A stretch of 64,000 nt of DNA from Trinickia violacea (GTDB lineage: Bacteria; Pseudomonadota; Gammaproteobacteria; Burkholderiales; Burkholderiaceae). The stretch spans positions 2,480,001 through 2,544,000 of the forward strand of contig NZ_CP040077.1 in NCBI RefSeq assembly GCF_005280735.1, in the 5' to 3' direction. Position numbers and translations under genes: made by a program. Shown here piece after piece: positions 34,359 to 42,197 of the stretch (the first letter of the stretch is position 1; each line of letters starts with the position of its first letter). Below the pieces are notes generated by a model, which was not told the origin of the DNA, made no database searches, and saw only the letters and a list, made by a program, of their open reading frames with translations.

Positions 34359-34847
34359 TCAGCCCTTCGGGGCCCGCAACAGCAGCACCGCCGCCTGAGC
34401 CTCGATGCCCTCGCCTCGGCCGAGATAGCCGAGCTTCTCGTTGGTCTTCGCCTTCACATTCACGCGATCGAGCGGCAAGCCGAGATCTTCGGCGATATTC
34501 GCGCGCATCGCGTCGATGTGCGGGGCGAGCTTCGGCGCTTGCGCGATCACGGTGCTGTCGACGTTCTGGATCGCGAAACCCGCCTCGGCGATACGCTTCG
34601 CGCACTCGCGCAGCAGCACGCGGCTGTTCGCGCCGGCAAAACGGGTATCGGTGTCCGGAAAGTGGCGGCCGATGTCGCCGAGCGCGGCCGCGCCGAAGAG
34701 GGCATCGGTGATCGCGTGCAGCAGCACGTCCGCGTCCGAGTGGCCCAGGAGGCCCCGGTCGTAAGGCACCGTCACGCCGCCGATGATGAGCGGGCGGCCC
34801 GGCACCAGCGCGTGCACGTCGTAGCCTTGTCCGATTCTGAAATCCAT
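34359..34847 (-). CDS. ispF: 2-C-methyl-D-erythritol 2,4-cyclodiphosphate synthase
   Basis: A 162-residue enzyme of the non-mevalonate (MEP) isoprenoid pathway. FRIGQGYDVHAL carries the zinc ligands Asp and His, LGHSDADVLLHAITDALFGAAALGDIG is the substrate region (split as LGHSDADVLLHAITDAL and FGAAALGDIG), and FPDTDTRFAGANS the next. It makes the cyclodiphosphate from CDP-methylerythritol 2-phosphate. It lies 52 bp downstream of ispD, its pathway neighbour two steps earlier, on the same strand. Confidence 0.98.
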   Translation of the reverse strand: MDFRIGQGYDVHALVPGRPLIIGGVTVPYDRGLLGHSDADVLLHAITDALFGAAALGDIGRHFPDTDTRFAGANSRVLLRECAKRIAEAGFAIQNVDSTVIAQAPKLAPHIDAMRANIAEDLGLPLDRVNVKAKTNEKLGYLGRGEGIEAQAAVLLLRAPKG

Positions 34848-34899
34848 CCGTGAGTCCGTTTATTCGAGTGAGTTGCGGAAAATGAGGCGGGAAATGCGG

Positions 34900-35634
34900 T
34901 CAGGCGCCCGCTGCGGGGCGGCTTGCGGTGCGGCTGAGGATCGCCTCCGCGAGATCGAAGTCTTCCGGATACGTGACCTTGAAGTTGCGCAGGCTCCCCT
35001 GCACGAGACGCGGCGCATGGCCGAGCCATTCGATCGCGCTCGCTTCGTCGGTGAGGTCGTGGCCGTCCTGCTGCGCGCGCAGGATCGCCTCGCGCAGCAT
35101 GCCGACGCGGAACATCTGCGGCGTCTGCGCCTGCCATAGACCGTTGCGCGATTCCGTGCGGGCGATGTGCTCGCCGGTTTCGACATCGACGCGCTTCAAC
35201 GTATCGGCGACCGGCAACGCCATGATGCCGCCGACCGGATCGTCCTTCAGTGCGGCGATCAGCGTGCGGATCAGCGCCGGCGTAATGCCGGGGCGCGCGG
35301 CGTCGTGCACGAGCACCCAGTCGGCGTCGGTCGCGCCGAAGTCGGCGAGCGCGGACAGGCCGTTGAGCACCGACGCCTGGCGCGAGGCCCCGCCGCAGCG
35401 GCGCACCGCGAAGCGCAGGCCGGCGAAGCGGCGGGCGTCGAAGTGCTGGTCGTCGGGGGCGATGACGACGAGCGTCTGCGCGAATTCGCTGCAGGCGTCG
35501 AAGGCGGCCAGCGTGTAGTGCAGCAGGTCGCGGCCGGCGACGGTCCGGTATTGCTTGGGCATCGGCGCGCCGGAACGGCTGCCGGTGCCCGCACAGGGGA
35601 TCAGGGCGAAAAGACGCGGGGTTACGGAAGTCAC
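34900..35634 (-). CDS. ispD: 2-C-methyl-D-erythritol 4-phosphate cytidylyltransferase
   Basis: A 244-residue MEP-pathway enzyme. The CTP-binding loop is LIPCAGTGSRSGAPMPKQY, and later motifs are VLVHDAARPGIT and MALPVADTLKRV. The true start is unclear: GTG at 35634 fits family length and puts the nucleotide-binding loop about 15 residues in. A TTG at 35676 is also open. Neither has a strong ribosome-binding site. It is divergent from mfd and followed by ispF. Confidence 0.96.
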   Translation of the reverse strand: MTSVTPRLFALIPCAGTGSRSGAPMPKQYRTVAGRDLLHYTLAAFDACSEFAQTLVVIAPDDQHFDARRFAGLRFAVRRCGGASRQASVLNGLSALADFGATDADWVLVHDAARPGITPALIRTLIAALKDDPVGGIMALPVADTLKRVDVETGEHIARTESRNGLWQAQTPQMFRVGMLREAILRAQQDGHDLTDEASAIEWLGHAPRLVQGSLRNFKVTYPEDFDLAEAILSRTASRPAAGA

Positions 35635-35866
35635 TGGGTTCGATGCGGTCGCAGGAGATGCGCGCCGCGAAGTCAAAAGTAAAGGACGGATTTTATAATA
35701 GGCGTTCGCCTGATTGCTTTAGACCGGCGTAGACTTCCCGCTTTCGCTTGTGCCGGGTGTCGCGAGCGCCAGCGCCCGCGGATCGCCAGCGAGTGTTTGC
35801 GCGTGAGATCGCTTGCGAGTTTCGCCTGTGAGTTTCGCCTGTATTAACGGCCGCACCTCTTCATCT

Positions 35867-38800
35867 ATGTCCCCAAACGCCGCACCGTCTTCGTCGTCTT
35901 CCTCGCCCGTGGCGCTCGTCAAGGCCGGCCAGCGCTTCGCCTTCGACGGCACGCACGGCTCGTCCGACGCGCTCCTGATCGCCCGCTACCACCTGAGCTG
36001 GCGTGACGAGGTGCCGCTTCTCGCCGTGGTCTGCGCGAGCGCCGTCGACGCGCAGCGGCTCGCGCAGGAAATCGCCTATTTCGCGCCGAACGCGCGCATC
36101 CGCGTGCTGCCCGATTGGGAGACGCTGCCGTACGACACGTTCTCGCCGCACCAGGACCTCGTGTCCGAACGCCTCGCGACGCTGCACGATCTCGGCGAGG
36201 GCCGCTGCGACATCCTGCTGGTGCCCGCCACGACCGCGCTCTACCGGATGCCGCCCGCTGCGTTCCTTGCCGCGTATACGTTTTCGTTCACCCAAGGCGA
36301 ACGGCTCGACGAGTCGAAGCTCAAGGCGCAACTGACGCTCGCGGGCTACGAGCACGTGAGCCAAGTCGTGCGGCCCGGCGAATACTGCGTGCGCGGCTCG
36401 CTGATCGACCTCTATCCGATGGGCTCGCCGCTGCCGTACCGGATCGACCTGTTCGACGACCAGGTCGACTCGATCCGCGCGTTCGATCCCGACACGCAGC
36501 GCAGCCTCTATCCGGTCGGCGACGTGCGTCTCTTGCCCGGCCGCGAATTCCCGTTCGACGAAGCGGCGCGCACCGCGTTTCGCAGCCGCTGGCGCGAGGA
36601 GTTCGAAGGCGACCCGAGCCGCTCGCCGATCTACAAGGACATCGGCAACGGCGTGCCGTCGGCGGGCATCGAGTACTACCTCCCGCTGTTCTTCGACGAA
36701 ACGGCCACGCTCTTTCACTATTTGCCGGAACGCGCGCAGCTCGCGTTCGTCGGCGATCTGGACAGCGCGATCCGGCGCTTCACCGCCGATACGAAGCAGC
36801 GCTTCAACTTCCTGTCGCACGACCGCGAGCGGCCGATCCTCGAACCGCAGCGCCTGTTCCTGACCGACGACGATTTCTACACGCTCGCGAAGCCGTTCGG
36901 GCGCCTCGTGTTGCCCGCGAACGGCGGCGGCGCATGGGCGACCCCCTTGCCGAATCTCGCGATCGACCGCCACGCGGACGATCCGGTCCTCGCGCTGCGC
37001 GCCTATCTGGACACGACGCCGAACCGCGTGCTGTTCGCCGCCGAATCCGCGGGCCGCCGCGAGACCATCGCGCAGTTGCTCGCGGAGCAACACCTGCGTC
37101 CCACGTCGAGCGACAGCTTCGAAAACTGGCTGACGAGCGACGAGCGCTTCGCGCTCGGCGTCGCGCCGCTCGCCAACGGCTTCGCGCTGCCGGGCGAAGG
37201 CTACGCGATCATCACCGAGACCGAACTGTACGGCCCGCTCGCGCGCCGCGCCGGAAGGCGCCGGCAGGAACAGGCGAGCAACGTCGACTCGATGGTGCGC
37301 GATCTGTCGGAGCTGAAACTCGGCGACCCGGTCGTGCATTCGCAGCATGGCATCGGCCGCTATATGGGTCTCGTGACGATGGACCTCGGCGAAGGCGACA
37401 CCGAGTTCCTGCACCTCGAATACGCGGGCGACAGCAAGCTCTACGTGCCCGTCGCGCAACTTCACGTGATCTCGCGCTACAGCGGCGCCGATCCGGAAAG
37501 CGCGCCGCTGCATTCGCTCGGCTCGGGCCAATGGGAAAAAGCGAAGCGCAAAGCCGCTCAACAGATTCGCGACACGGCCGCCGAGCTGCTGAACCTGTAC
37601 GCACGCCGCGCGGCGCGCGAAGGTCACGCATTCAAGCTCGATCCGCGCGACTACGTGAAGTTCGCCGAAAGCTTCGGCTTCGAGGAAACCCCCGATCAGG
37701 CGGCGGCGATCGCCGCCGTGATCGGCGACATGACGAGCGGCAAGCCGATGGACCGGCTCGTCTGCGGCGACGTCGGTTTCGGCAAGACCGAGGTCGCGCT
37801 GCGCGCCGCGTTCATCGCCGTGATGGGCGGCAAGCAGGTCGCGCTCCTTTCGCCGACCACGCTGCTCGCCGAACAGCACACGCAGACCTTCTCCGACCGC
37901 TTCGCCGATTGGCCCGTGCGGGTGGCCGAACTGTCGCGCTTCAAGTCGGGCAAGGAAGTCAGCCAGGCGATCTCGCAGATCAACGAGGGCAGCGTCGATA
38001 TCGTGATCGGCACGCACAAGCTGCTGTCGTCCGAGGTGCAGTTCAAGCGGCTCGGCCTCGTCATCATCGACGAGGAACACCGCTTCGGCGTGCGGCAGAA
38101 AGAGGCGCTCAAAGCGCTGCGCGCCGAAGTCGACGTGCTCACGCTCACCGCGACGCCGATTCCGCGCACGCTCGGCATGGCGCTCGAAGGGCTGCGCGAC
38201 TTCTCGGTGATCGCCACCGCGCCGCAAAAGCGGCTCGCGATCAAGACCTTCGTGCGGCGCGAGGAAGAAAGCGTGATCCGCGAGGCGATGCTGCGCGAAT
38301 TGAAGCGCGGCGGCCAGGTCTACTTCCTGCACAACGAAGTCGAGACGATCGAGAACCGCCGCGCGATGCTCGAAGAACTCGTGCCCGAAGCGCGCATCGC
38401 CGTCGCTCACGGACAGATGCACGAACGCGAGCTCGAGCGCGTGATGCGCGATTTCGTGGCGCAACGCGCGAACGTGCTGTTGTGCACGACCATCATCGAG
38501 ACCGGCATCGACGTGCCGAGCTCGAACACGATCCTGATTCATCGCTCCGACAAGTTCGGTCTCGCGCAATTGCACCAGTTGCGCGGACGTGTCGGGCGCT
38601 CGCACCACCAGGCGTACGCGTACCTGCTCGTGCACGATCCGCAGGCGCTCACGAAGCAGGCGCAGCGGCGGCTCGAAGCGATTCAGCAGATGGAGGAGCT
38701 CGGCTCGGGCTTTTATCTGGCGATGCACGACCTCGAGATCCGCGGCACCGGCGAAGTGCTCGGCGACAAGCAATCGGGCGAAATCCAGGAGATCGGCTTC

Positions 38801-39355
38801 CAGCTCTACACCGACATGCTCAACGACGCCGTGAAGGCCCTCAAGGACGGCCGCGAGCCCGATTTGACGGCGCCGCTCGCCGCGACCACCGAAATCAACC
38901 TGCACGCGCCGGCGATCCTTCCCGCCGACTACTGCGGCGACGTGCAGGAGCGTCTGTCGCTCTACAAGCGTCTCGCGAATTGCGAGCACAACGATGCGAT
39001 CGACAACATCCAGGAAGAGCTGATCGACCGCTTCGGCAAGATGCCGCAACAGGCGCACGCGCTGATCGAAACGCACCGGCTGCGGCTTGCGGCCAAGCCG
39101 CTCGGCATTTCGAAGATCGACGCGGGCGAGTCCGTGATCGGCTTGCAGTTCATCCCGAACCCGCCGATCGACGCCATGCGGATCATCGAGATGGTGCAGA
39201 AGCACAAGCACATCAAGCTCGCCGGCCAGGACAAGCTGCGCATCGAAACGCGCAGCCCCGATCTCGCGGTGCGCGTCTCGACGGTCAAGGAGACGCTGCG
39301 CGCGCTCGGCACGCCGTCGAAGCAAGGCGCGCAAGCGGCAGCTGCGGCACGCTGA
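35867..39355 (+). CDS. mfd: Transcription-repair coupling factor Mfd
   Basis: A 1162-residue DNA translocase that removes stalled RNA polymerase and recruits UvrA. It has an N-terminal UvrB-like homology module (about residues 1-350), an RNA-polymerase-interacting CarD/RID domain (about 485-560, LKLGDPVVHSQHGIGRYMG), and a RecG-like helicase core. Walker A is GDVGFGKTEVAL with Lys640, the DEEH box is residues 735-738, and the TRG motif region follows in GLAQLHQLRGRVGRS. A C-terminal TRCF domain completes it. I use the ATG at 35867; an upstream in-frame codon at 35813 would add 18 residues. A terminator lies at 39370-39404. Confidence 0.98.
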   Translation: MSPNAAPSSSSSSPVALVKAGQRFAFDGTHGSSDALLIARYHLSWRDEVPLLAVVCASAVDAQRLAQEIAYFAPNARIRVLPDWETLPYDTFSPHQDLVSERLATLHDLGEGRCDILLVPATTALYRMPPAAFLAAYTFSFTQGERLDESKLKAQLTLAGYEHVSQVVRPGEYCVRGSLIDLYPMGSPLPYRIDLFDDQVDSIRAFDPDTQRSLYPVGDVRLLPGREFPFDEAARTAFRSRWREEFEGDPSRSPIYKDIGNGVPSAGIEYYLPLFFDETATLFHYLPERAQLAFVGDLDSAIRRFTADTKQRFNFLSHDRERPILEPQRLFLTDDDFYTLAKPFGRLVLPANGGGAWATPLPNLAIDRHADDPVLALRAYLDTTPNRVLFAAESAGRRETIAQLLAEQHLRPTSSDSFENWLTSDERFALGVAPLANGFALPGEGYAIITETELYGPLARRAGRRRQEQASNVDSMVRDLSELKLGDPVVHSQHGIGRYMGLVTMDLGEGDTEFLHLEYAGDSKLYVPVAQLHVISRYSGADPESAPLHSLGSGQWEKAKRKAAQQIRDTAAELLNLYARRAAREGHAFKLDPRDYVKFAESFGFEETPDQAAAIAAVIGDMTSGKPMDRLVCGDVGFGKTEVALRAAFIAVMGGKQVALLSPTTLLAEQHTQTFSDRFADWPVRVAELSRFKSGKEVSQAISQINEGSVDIVIGTHKLLSSEVQFKRLGLVIIDEEHRFGVRQKEALKALRAEVDVLTLTATPIPRTLGMALEGLRDFSVIATAPQKRLAIKTFVRREEESVIREAMLRELKRGGQVYFLHNEVETIENRRAMLEELVPEARIAVAHGQMHERELERVMRDFVAQRANVLLCTTIIETGIDVPSSNTILIHRSDKFGLAQLHQLRGRVGRSHHQAYAYLLVHDPQALTKQAQRRLEAIQQMEELGSGFYLAMHDLEIRGTGEVLGDKQSGEIQEIGFQLYTDMLNDAVKALKDGREPDLTAPLAATTEINLHAPAILPADYCGDVQERLSLYKRLANCEHNDAIDNIQEELIDRFGKMPQQAHALIETHRLRLAAKPLGISKIDAGESVIGLQFIPNPPIDAMRIIEMVQKHKHIKLAGQDKLRIETRSPDLAVRVSTVKETLRALGTPSKQGAQAAAAAR

Positions 39356-39369
39356 GCGCGGAAACCTCG

Positions 39370-39404
39370 AGCCCCTTCCGTTAGCCGCGTGGAAGGGGCT
39401 TTTC
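39370..39404 (+). terminator. Intrinsic terminator of mfd
   Basis: Ten-base-pair stem AGCCCCTTCC/GGAAGGGGCT (39370-39379, 39391-39400) followed by TTTC. The truncated repeat copy 3 begins three bases further on. Confidence 0.88.
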
Positions 39405-39406
39405 TG

Positions 39407-39440
39407 TCGACCAGAGTGAGCCTGGTCCCATGCAACGCTG
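39407..39440 (+). repeat. Dispersed repeat, copy 3, with the palindromic core deleted
   Basis: TCGACCAGAGTGAGC joins directly to CTGGTCCCATGCAACGCTG. The left part matches copy 2 and the right 17 bases match copy 1 exactly, while the GCGCTTTAGCGC core is missing. It directly follows the mfd terminator, in the same relative place as copy 1 behind the lon terminator. Confidence 0.65.
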
Positions 39441-39591
39441 CACTGCCGCATCGCCGCGCGACTCAGTTCGTCTTACGGATTGCCGACCGACGAAGGCCAC
39501 CCCACGCAAGCTCCCTGCCGCCCGCAAACGTTATACCTCGCTCGCGGCGCAAGGAGCGTTCGCCACCGCGCGCAATCGGCCCCCGACCGCT

Positions 39592-39619
39592 TTGGCGCAC
39601 ACCGATTTTTCGGTATGAT
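39592..39619 (+). promoter_or_regulatory. Candidate sigma-70 promoter of argE
   Basis: TTGGCG (39592-39597), 16 bases, TATGAT (39614-39619). The start codon lies 29 bases beyond the -10 box. A small CCGA-TTTTT-CGG repeat fills the spacer. Confidence 0.5.
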
Positions 39620-39647
39620 CGAAAGACTAATGAGTTGGAGTCTTCTC

Positions 39648-40904
39648 ATGTCACAGGTCGCTGAAACGGCGCATCTCGTCTCCCCCGCCTCCTCGCATTC
39701 GCAGCCCTCCTCCCCCGCTTCTTCCCATTCGTCGCCCGTCAGCCTGCCTTGGGTCGAGCGTCTCGTATCGATGAATACAACGAGCCGCCTGCCGAACCTG
39801 GGGCTGATCGAAACCGTGCGCGACGCATTGCGCGAACGCGGGATCGACGCGACGCTCACCCATGACGCACGCGGTCAATGGGCGAACCTGTTCGCCACCG
39901 TGCCCGCGCACGACGGCGAGACCAACGGCGGCATCGTGCTGTCGGGGCATACGGACGTGGTCCCGGTCGACGGCCAGCCATGGGACAGCGACCCTTTCAA
40001 GCCGGAAACGCGCGACGGCAAGCTCTATGGACGCGGCACTTGCGACATGAAAGGCTTCATCGGCGCCGCGCTCGCGCTCCTGCCCGAGATGCAGGCGGCG
40101 AAGCTCGCGAAACCGATTCACTTCGCGCTGTCGTTCGACGAGGAGATCGGCTGCGCCGGGGCGCCGCTCATGATTGCCGATCTGCAAAAGCGCGGCGTGA
40201 AGCCGGACGGCTGCATCGTCGGCGAGCCCACGAGCATGCGCCCGATCATCGCGCACAAGGGCATCAACGCTTACCAATGCTGCGTGCGCGGCCACGCGGC
40301 GCATTCGTCGCTGACGCCGAAGGGATTGAACGCCATCGAATACGCCGCGCGCCTGATCTGCTATATCCGCGACATGGCCGATCGCTTCCGCGCGGAAGGT
40401 CCGTTCGACGACCTCTACGACGTGCCGTTCACGACCGCGCAGACCAGCACGATCGAAGGCGGCAACGCGCTCAACACCGTGCCCGCCGAATGCCGCTTCG
40501 CGTTCGAATTCCGCAACCTGCCGACGCTCGACCCCGAGCCGATCTTCAAGCGCATCGAAGACTACGCCAAGAGCACGCTGCTCCCGCAGATGCAGCGCGA
40601 GCATCCGAACGCGGCGATCGAGTTTTCGAAGATCGCCGCGGCTCCGGGTCTCGACGCATCGGAACAAGCCGCGATCACGCAGCTCGTGCGCGCGCTCACG
40701 GCGAATCAAGAGAAGCGCAAGGTGGCCTATGGCACCGAAGCGGGTCTCTTCGCACTAGCCGGCGTGCCGAGCATCGTCTGCGGCCCCGGCAACATCGAGC
40801 AAGCGCACAAGCCAAACGAGTACGTCGAACTCGATCAACTGGTCGCCTGCGAGGACTTCTTGCGCAAGTTCATCCATAGCATGTCGGTGGAGGCGCACGC
40901 GTAA
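39648..40904 (+). CDS. argE: Acetylornithine deacetylase (ArgE, M20 peptidase family)
   Basis: A 418-residue metal hydrolase that frees ornithine from N-acetylornithine in arginine synthesis. Metal ligands are His101 (SGHTDVVPVDG), Asp133 (GRGTCDMKGF) and Glu165/Glu166 (FDEEIGC). The dimerisation domain is inserted after about residue 200 (RGHAAHSSLTPKG). The first ~30 residues are a Ser/Pro-rich tail containing an imperfect tandem duplication (SPASSHSQPS, SPASSHSSPVS) that is not part of the fold. The start is ATG at 39648 with GGAG at 39637-39640. A PLP-dependent dehydratase gene follows 59 bp downstream. Confidence 0.93.
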   Translation: MSQVAETAHLVSPASSHSQPSSPASSHSSPVSLPWVERLVSMNTTSRLPNLGLIETVRDALRERGIDATLTHDARGQWANLFATVPAHDGETNGGIVLSGHTDVVPVDGQPWDSDPFKPETRDGKLYGRGTCDMKGFIGAALALLPEMQAAKLAKPIHFALSFDEEIGCAGAPLMIADLQKRGVKPDGCIVGEPTSMRPIIAHKGINAYQCCVRGHAAHSSLTPKGLNAIEYAARLICYIRDMADRFRAEGPFDDLYDVPFTTAQTSTIEGGNALNTVPAECRFAFEFRNLPTLDPEPIFKRIEDYAKSTLLPQMQREHPNAAIEFSKIAAAPGLDASEQAAITQLVRALTANQEKRKVAYGTEAGLFALAGVPSIVCGPGNIEQAHKPNEYVELDQLVACEDFLRKFIHSMSVEAHA

Positions 40905-40963
40905 CGCGTGCGCGGGTCAGACCGAGCACCGCCGATCTCCTACAAAACGAGACGCCCACGCCC

Positions 40964-41977
40964 ATGTCCACCGCTACGCCGCAGCACACCAATCACACGA
41001 TTGACGGCGAACCGATCCCCACGCTGGATGCGATCGCCACGCAGCACTTTGCGCTCACGCCCTGGGTCATGCGCACGCCGGTGTTCGAACGTCAGGACTT
41101 TCCGTCGCTCGAAGGGACGCACGTCAACTTCAAGTTCGAGCTCTTGCAGGCAAGCGGCAGCTTCAAGGCGCGCGGCGCGTTCACGAACCTGCTTGCGCTC
41201 GACGCCGCGCAACGCAGCGCCGGCGTGACCTGCGTCTCGGGCGGCAATCACGCGGCGGCCGTGGCGTACGCCGCGATGCGCCTCGGCATCAGCGCGAAAG
41301 TCGTGACCTTCCGGACCGCGAGCCCCTCGCGCATCGCGCTGTGCAAGCAATATCGCGCGGAAGTCGTGACGGCCGATACGCCCGCCGAGGCATTCGAACT
41401 CGTGCGCCGTATCGAAGCCGAAGAAGGCCGCTATTACGTGCATCCGTTCAACGGCTATCGCACCGTGCTCGGCACCGCGACGCTCGGCTACGAATGGGCC
41501 ACCCAAACGCCCGATCTCGACGCGGTGATTCTGCCGATCGGCGGCGGCGGTCTGGCGGCCGGCGTCTCGACGGCGCTGCGTCTCGCGAATCCGCGCGTGC
41601 ACGTGTACGGCGTCGAGCCGGAGGGCGCCGATGCGATGGGCAAGAGCTTCGCCGCCAATCACACGGTCAAGATGGGGCCGATGCACACGATCGCCGATTC
41701 GCTGATGGCGCCGTACACCGAGCAATACAGCTACGAGTTGTGCCGGCGGCATATCGACCGCCTCGTGACCGTATCGGACGACGAGTTGCGCTCTGCGATG
41801 CTCAAGCTCTTCGCGAATCTCAAGCTCGCGGTGGAACCCGCCTGCGCTGCCGCCACAGCGGCGTTGCTCGGGCCGCTGCGCGAGACGCTGCAGGGCAAGC
41901 GCGTCGGCGTGCTGCTGTGCGGGACCAATACGGACCCGGTGACGTTTGCGGCGCAGATCGAAAGCGCGAAGCCCTGA
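40964..41977 (+). CDS. PLP-dependent threonine/serine dehydratase family protein
   Basis: A 337-residue fold-type II PLP enzyme. The cofactor lysine is Lys68 in QASGSFKARGA, the phosphate-binding glycine loop is ILPIGGGGLAAGV, and the C-terminal GVLLCGTNTDPVTFA is typical. No C-terminal ACT regulatory domain is present, so it is not the feedback-controlled biosynthetic IlvA; it resembles catabolic threonine/serine dehydratases or hydroxyaspartate dehydratases. It follows argE on the same strand, perhaps co-transcribed. It ends before a shared terminator at 42111-42154. Confidence 0.9.
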   Translation: MSTATPQHTNHTIDGEPIPTLDAIATQHFALTPWVMRTPVFERQDFPSLEGTHVNFKFELLQASGSFKARGAFTNLLALDAAQRSAGVTCVSGGNHAAAVAYAAMRLGISAKVVTFRTASPSRIALCKQYRAEVVTADTPAEAFELVRRIEAEEGRYYVHPFNGYRTVLGTATLGYEWATQTPDLDAVILPIGGGGLAAGVSTALRLANPRVHVYGVEPEGADAMGKSFAANHTVKMGPMHTIADSLMAPYTEQYSYELCRRHIDRLVTVSDDELRSAMLKLFANLKLAVEPACAAATAALLGPLRETLQGKRVGVLLCGTNTDPVTFAAQIESAKP

Positions 41978-42018
41978 CGCGCGTTTGCGCGCAGCGCAGC
42001 GCCGCACACGCTTTGCCC

Positions 42019-42054
42019 TTATCCACAGATTGTGTTGACAGGGCTGTTGATAAG
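42019..42054. repeat. 36-bp element with DnaA-box-like ends, copy A
   Basis: It starts TTATCCACAG (a perfect TTATNCACA DnaA box) and ends CTGTTGATAAG. Copy B, in the opposite orientation, lies at 44984-45019 on the other side of the PBP1A gene, with the same total length. Confidence 0.55.
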
Positions 42055-42110
42055 CGCTGGGCTAACCGCGTAAGTGGTTGAGCCCGCAACGAATTCTGCC
42101 ACTGACAAAC

Positions 42111-42154
42111 AAAAGGCCCGCGGTGCGCAAAAGCGTGCGCATCGCGGGCCTTTT
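42111..42154. terminator. Bidirectional intrinsic terminator between the dehydratase and PBP1A genes
   Basis: Long stem AAAAGGCCCGCG...CGCGGGCCTTTT with an inner TGCGC/GCGCA extension and a small loop; A-tract and T-tract on the two sides. Confidence 0.92.
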
Positions 42155-42197
42155 CCGTTTCCTTTTCCCTACCGCGGGTACTTTCCGCGCGCTCGGA

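Noticed and set aside
34900..35676. ispD starting at TTG 35676
   Set aside because: The added 14 residues are not conserved-looking, and GTG at 35634 gives the usual family length. The choice is kept open in the annotation.
35861..39451. Long open frames of 1196 and 1089 codons overlapping mfd
   Set aside because: Both are other-frame translations of a complete mfd gene, with no recognisable domain.
42019..42027. The perfect DnaA box TTATCCACA as a sign of a replication origin
   Set aside because: No dnaA, dnaN, gyrB, parAB or AT-rich unwinding region and no box cluster lie nearby. It is better seen as part of a paired 36-bp element.
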